This document shows, piece by piece, positions 61,824 through 64,000 of a stretch of 64,000 nucleotides of DNA. Every line of letters starts with the position of its first letter. Positions within the stretch are counted from its first letter, which is position 1. Source of the stretch: an uncultured Veillonella sp. Its GTDB lineage: Bacteria > Bacillota > Negativicutes > Veillonellales > Veillonellaceae. Where the stretch lies: NCBI RefSeq assembly GCF_900545795.1, contig NZ_URAR01000010.1, forward strand, positions 1 to 64,000. The letters run 5' to 3'. Below the pieces are notes generated by a model. The model was not told the DNA's origin. It saw only the letters and a program-made list of their open reading frames with translations, and ran no database searches. The translations under genes were made by a program, and so were the position numbers.

Positions 61824-64000
61824 ATGTCAATTTACCGCATTTTTGTCCGCAAACGTACGGCTTTTGCTCAAGAAGCACAAGCTATGTTGCACACAATTCG
61901 TGAAGAATTATGTATTCCTGCTGAAGGTGTAACCATTTATGAGCGTTATGATATTGAAGGTGTCAGTGCATCTGATTTAGCTGAAGCCAAACAATTAATT
62001 TTCTCTGAACCACCAATAGATGAGCTATTTGAAAGCTTACCTGAAGAAGATAACACACATATAATTGCTACTGAATATGTACCTGGTCAATATGACCAAC
62101 GTGCGGACTCTGCAGAACAATGTCTAGCTATGCTTACATTAAAATCTGGCGCCACTGTGCGTACAGCACGCGTATTTTGTATTACAGGGAATCTTACTGA
62201 AGACCAATTAAATAAAATAAAACATTATTATATTAATCCTGTAGACTCTCGTGAAGCGTCACTTGACTTACCTACTAGTTTACAGCTTGAAGTAGAGCCT
62301 GCAAAGCCTGTAGCTATTTTAGACGAATTTACGTCCAAGTCTGACGAAAAACTACGCGAACTACGTCAAGAACTAGGCCTCGCTATGAGCCAAGAGGATA
62401 TTCGCTTAATTCAAGATTATTTTAAAAATGAAGAGCATCGCAACCCAACCATTACAGAAATTCGCGTACTCGATACCTATTGGTCAGACCATTGCCGTCA
62501 CACTACATTTATGACGGAATTGACTGATATTACCATTGATGAGGATCCACTTACCGCACCAATTAAAGCAGCTCTTGCCGAATATATGGCCGGTCGCCAA
62601 CAAATTTATACAGCCAAAACTAAGGCGCGCACCTTAATGGATATGGCTACCTTAGCTGTTAAGGAACTAAAATCACAGGGCCAATTGCAAGAAATTGATG
62701 AATCCGATGAAATCAACGCCTGCACCATTATCGTGCCTGTTGATGTAGATGGTAAAACAGAAGAATGGTTATTGCTCTTCAAAAATGAAACTCATAACCA
62801 TCCTACAGAAATTGAACCATATGGCGGTGCAGCTACTTGCTTAGGCGGTTGTATCCGCGATCCATTGAGTGGCCGTGCCTATGTATATCAAGCGATGCGC
62901 GTAACCGGCTCTGGCAATCCACTCACTCCATTAGAAGAAACCTTAGAAGGTAAATTGCCACAATCTCAAATCACCACCGGTGCTGCTCGCGGCTATAGTT
63001 CCTATGGCAATCAAATCGGTCTAGCCACTGGCGAAGTAAAAGAATACTATCATCCAGGCTATGTAGCGAAACGCATGGAAATCGGCGCCGTAGTGGGTGC
63101 TGCACCGCGCAGTAATGTACGCCGTGAAGAACCAAAACCAGGCGATATTGTTGTTCTCTTAGGTGGTAAAACAGGTCGCGATGGCTGTGGCGGTGCTACT
63201 GGTTCTTCTAAAGAACACGACTTAACATCCCTCGCTAGTTGCGGTGCGGAAGTACAAAAAGGTAATCCTCTAACAGAGCGTAAAATTCAACGCTTATTCC
63301 GCCGTGCAGAAGTAACTAAACTCATCAAGCGCTGTAATGACTTTGGCGCTGGCGGCGTATCCGTAGCCATTGGCGAATTAACCGATGGTCTACTCATCAA
63401 CTTAGATACAGTACCTAAAAAATATGAAGGCCTTGATGGTACTGAATTAGCTATTTCCGAATCTCAAGAACGTATGGCCTGTGTCATCGAAGCTAAGGAC
63501 TGGCCTCAATTTGAAGCCTTCTGTAGTGAAGAGAACTTGGAAGCTACTGTTGTCGCCGATGTCACTGACACTCACCGCCTCACTATGACTTGGCAAGGCC
63601 AAAACATCGTAGATATTTCTCGTGACTTCTTAAATACTAATGGGGCTAAACAAAGTCAAAATGCTCATGTCACTGCACCGGCTAGCACCTATTTCCAAGC
63701 GCCAGCTGTAAGTGATATAAAAGCGCATTGGTTAGACACTATGGCCGATTTATCAGTGACCTCCCAGCAGGGCTTAAGTGAACGCTTTGACAGCACAATT
63801 GGAGCCGGTACAGTTCTTATGCCATTTAGTGGGCTCTACCAAAAAACACCAGTACAAGGCATGGTAGCTAAACTACCAATCCTTCACGGCGAAACTAAAA
63901 CAGCTAGCATTATGACCCATGGCTTTGATCCATTTGTCTCCACTTGGAGTCCATTCCATGGCGCTCAATTAGCGGTATTATTATCAGTAGCTAAAATTGT
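61824..64000 (+). CDS. purL: Phosphoribosylformylglycinamidine synthase, long form (partial)
   Basis: Makes FGAM from FGAR, ATP and glutamine. About 725 codons are seen, open to the right edge with no stop, so the gene is truncated by the window. The start is ATG after GAGGAGG. Landmarks are an N-terminal PurS-like segment (residues 1-150), YWSDHCRHTTF, FKNETHNHPTEIEPYGGA, CIRDPLSGRA, LGGKTGRDGCGGATGSS and FGAGGVSVAIGELTDG. These match the single-chain long PurL that also carries the glutaminase at its C terminus, which should lie beyond 64000. This explains the lack of purQ and purS near the pur operon. Confidence 0.93.
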   Translation, partial: MSIYRIFVRKRTAFAQEAQAMLHTIREELCIPAEGVTIYERYDIEGVSASDLAEAKQLIFSEPPIDELFESLPEEDNTHIIATEYVPGQYDQRADSAEQCLAMLTLKSGATVRTARVFCITGNLTEDQLNKIKHYYINPVDSREASLDLPTSLQLEVEPAKPVAILDEFTSKSDEKLRELRQELGLAMSQEDIRLIQDYFKNEEHRNPTITEIRVLDTYWSDHCRHTTFMTELTDITIDEDPLTAPIKAALAEYMAGRQQIYTAKTKARTLMDMATLAVKELKSQGQLQEIDESDEINACTIIVPVDVDGKTEEWLLLFKNETHNHPTEIEPYGGAATCLGGCIRDPLSGRAYVYQAMRVTGSGNPLTPLEETLEGKLPQSQITTGAARGYSSYGNQIGLATGEVKEYYHPGYVAKRMEIGAVVGAAPRSNVRREEPKPGDIVVLLGGKTGRDGCGGATGSSKEHDLTSLASCGAEVQKGNPLTERKIQRLFRRAEVTKLIKRCNDFGAGGVSVAIGELTDGLLINLDTVPKKYEGLDGTELAISESQERMACVIEAKDWPQFEAFCSEENLEATVVADVTDTHRLTMTWQGQNIVDISRDFLNTNGAKQSQNAHVTAPASTYFQAPAVSDIKAHWLDTMADLSVTSQQGLSERFDSTIGAGTVLMPFSGLYQKTPVQGMVAKLPILHGETKTASIMTHGFDPFVSTWSPFHGAQLAVLLSVAKI

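Noticed and set aside
1..64000. CRISPR array, prophage, insertion sequence or defence island
   Set aside because: No regularly spaced repeats with unique spacers, transposase, integrase, phage structural or restriction-type genes were found.

Overview
The window looks like chromosomal DNA from a low-GC, anaerobic member of the Negativicutes, most likely Veillonella or a close relative. This is inferred from gene content, AT-rich composition and remembered family resemblance; no database was searched. Supporting signs are a single-chain pyruvate:ferredoxin oxidoreductase, a citrate-lyase-like fusion protein, Firmicute-type GGAGG ribosome binding sites before nearly every gene, and a long-chain PurL. 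I see no insertion sequence, prophage, CRISPR array or integrase, so this is mostly core genome.

Layout. Bases 1-122 hold a strong promoter and leader of what is probably an rRNA operon running off the left edge on the minus strand. A minus-strand tRNA cluster (His, Gln, Lys) with its own promoter and terminator follows. From 686 to 17817 almost everything is on the minus strand: tcdA-ppiB-peptidase-speE, gloA, nfo-sbcD-sbcC, perR, a DEAD-box helicase, and recQ-thyA-folA-tex. At 18260 a plus-strand putP converges on a secreted WG-repeat protein. The pyruvate:ferredoxin oxidoreductase gene (22007-25540) is divergent from a LysR regulator (26270) across a 729-base gap with a 35-bp inverted repeat. 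Next come a small membrane coiled-coil protein and a repeat-rich gap. A LysR gene plus a CitD-CitE-CitF fusion gene fill 28092-31931. The stretch 32153-49410 carries pyk, dnaE, a YgjP-like metalloprotease, typA, a cupin, a heavy-metal-binding protein, tatA, zwf-pgl, an MFS exporter, rplM-rpsI, murB, a YlbF protein, trmL and moaC. A UPF0173-type hydrolase and an XRE regulator converge at about 50300. The right end is devoted to purines: purECFMNHD on the minus strand (58148-50852), two YbjN-like paralogues upstream of it, LysR-xpt, and a divergent purL cut off by the window end.

How the genes fit together. Oxidative pentose phosphate entry (zwf, pgl), pyruvate kinase and pyruvate:ferredoxin oxidoreductase give a route from sugar or C3 acids to acetyl-CoA and reduced ferredoxin. 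Purine synthesis and salvage (pur genes, xpt) and folate/thymidylate (folA, thyA) form a nucleotide block. Replication, repair and RNA turnover are represented by dnaE, recQ, sbcCD, nfo, the DEAD-box helicase and tex.

Most interesting observations. (1) The 946-residue CitD-CitE-CitF fusion has Lys where the CitD domain should carry the serine that holds the CoA-derived prosthetic group. (2) A 20-nt motif is conserved in two elements downstream of that gene, one inside the loop of its terminator. (3) Several intergenic gaps hold different short degenerate tandem repeats, and a pentanucleotide repeat spans the stop codon of one LysR gene. (4) There is a terminator-like hairpin inside the pur operon and a GTTCG-N8-CGAAC inverted repeat before purE.
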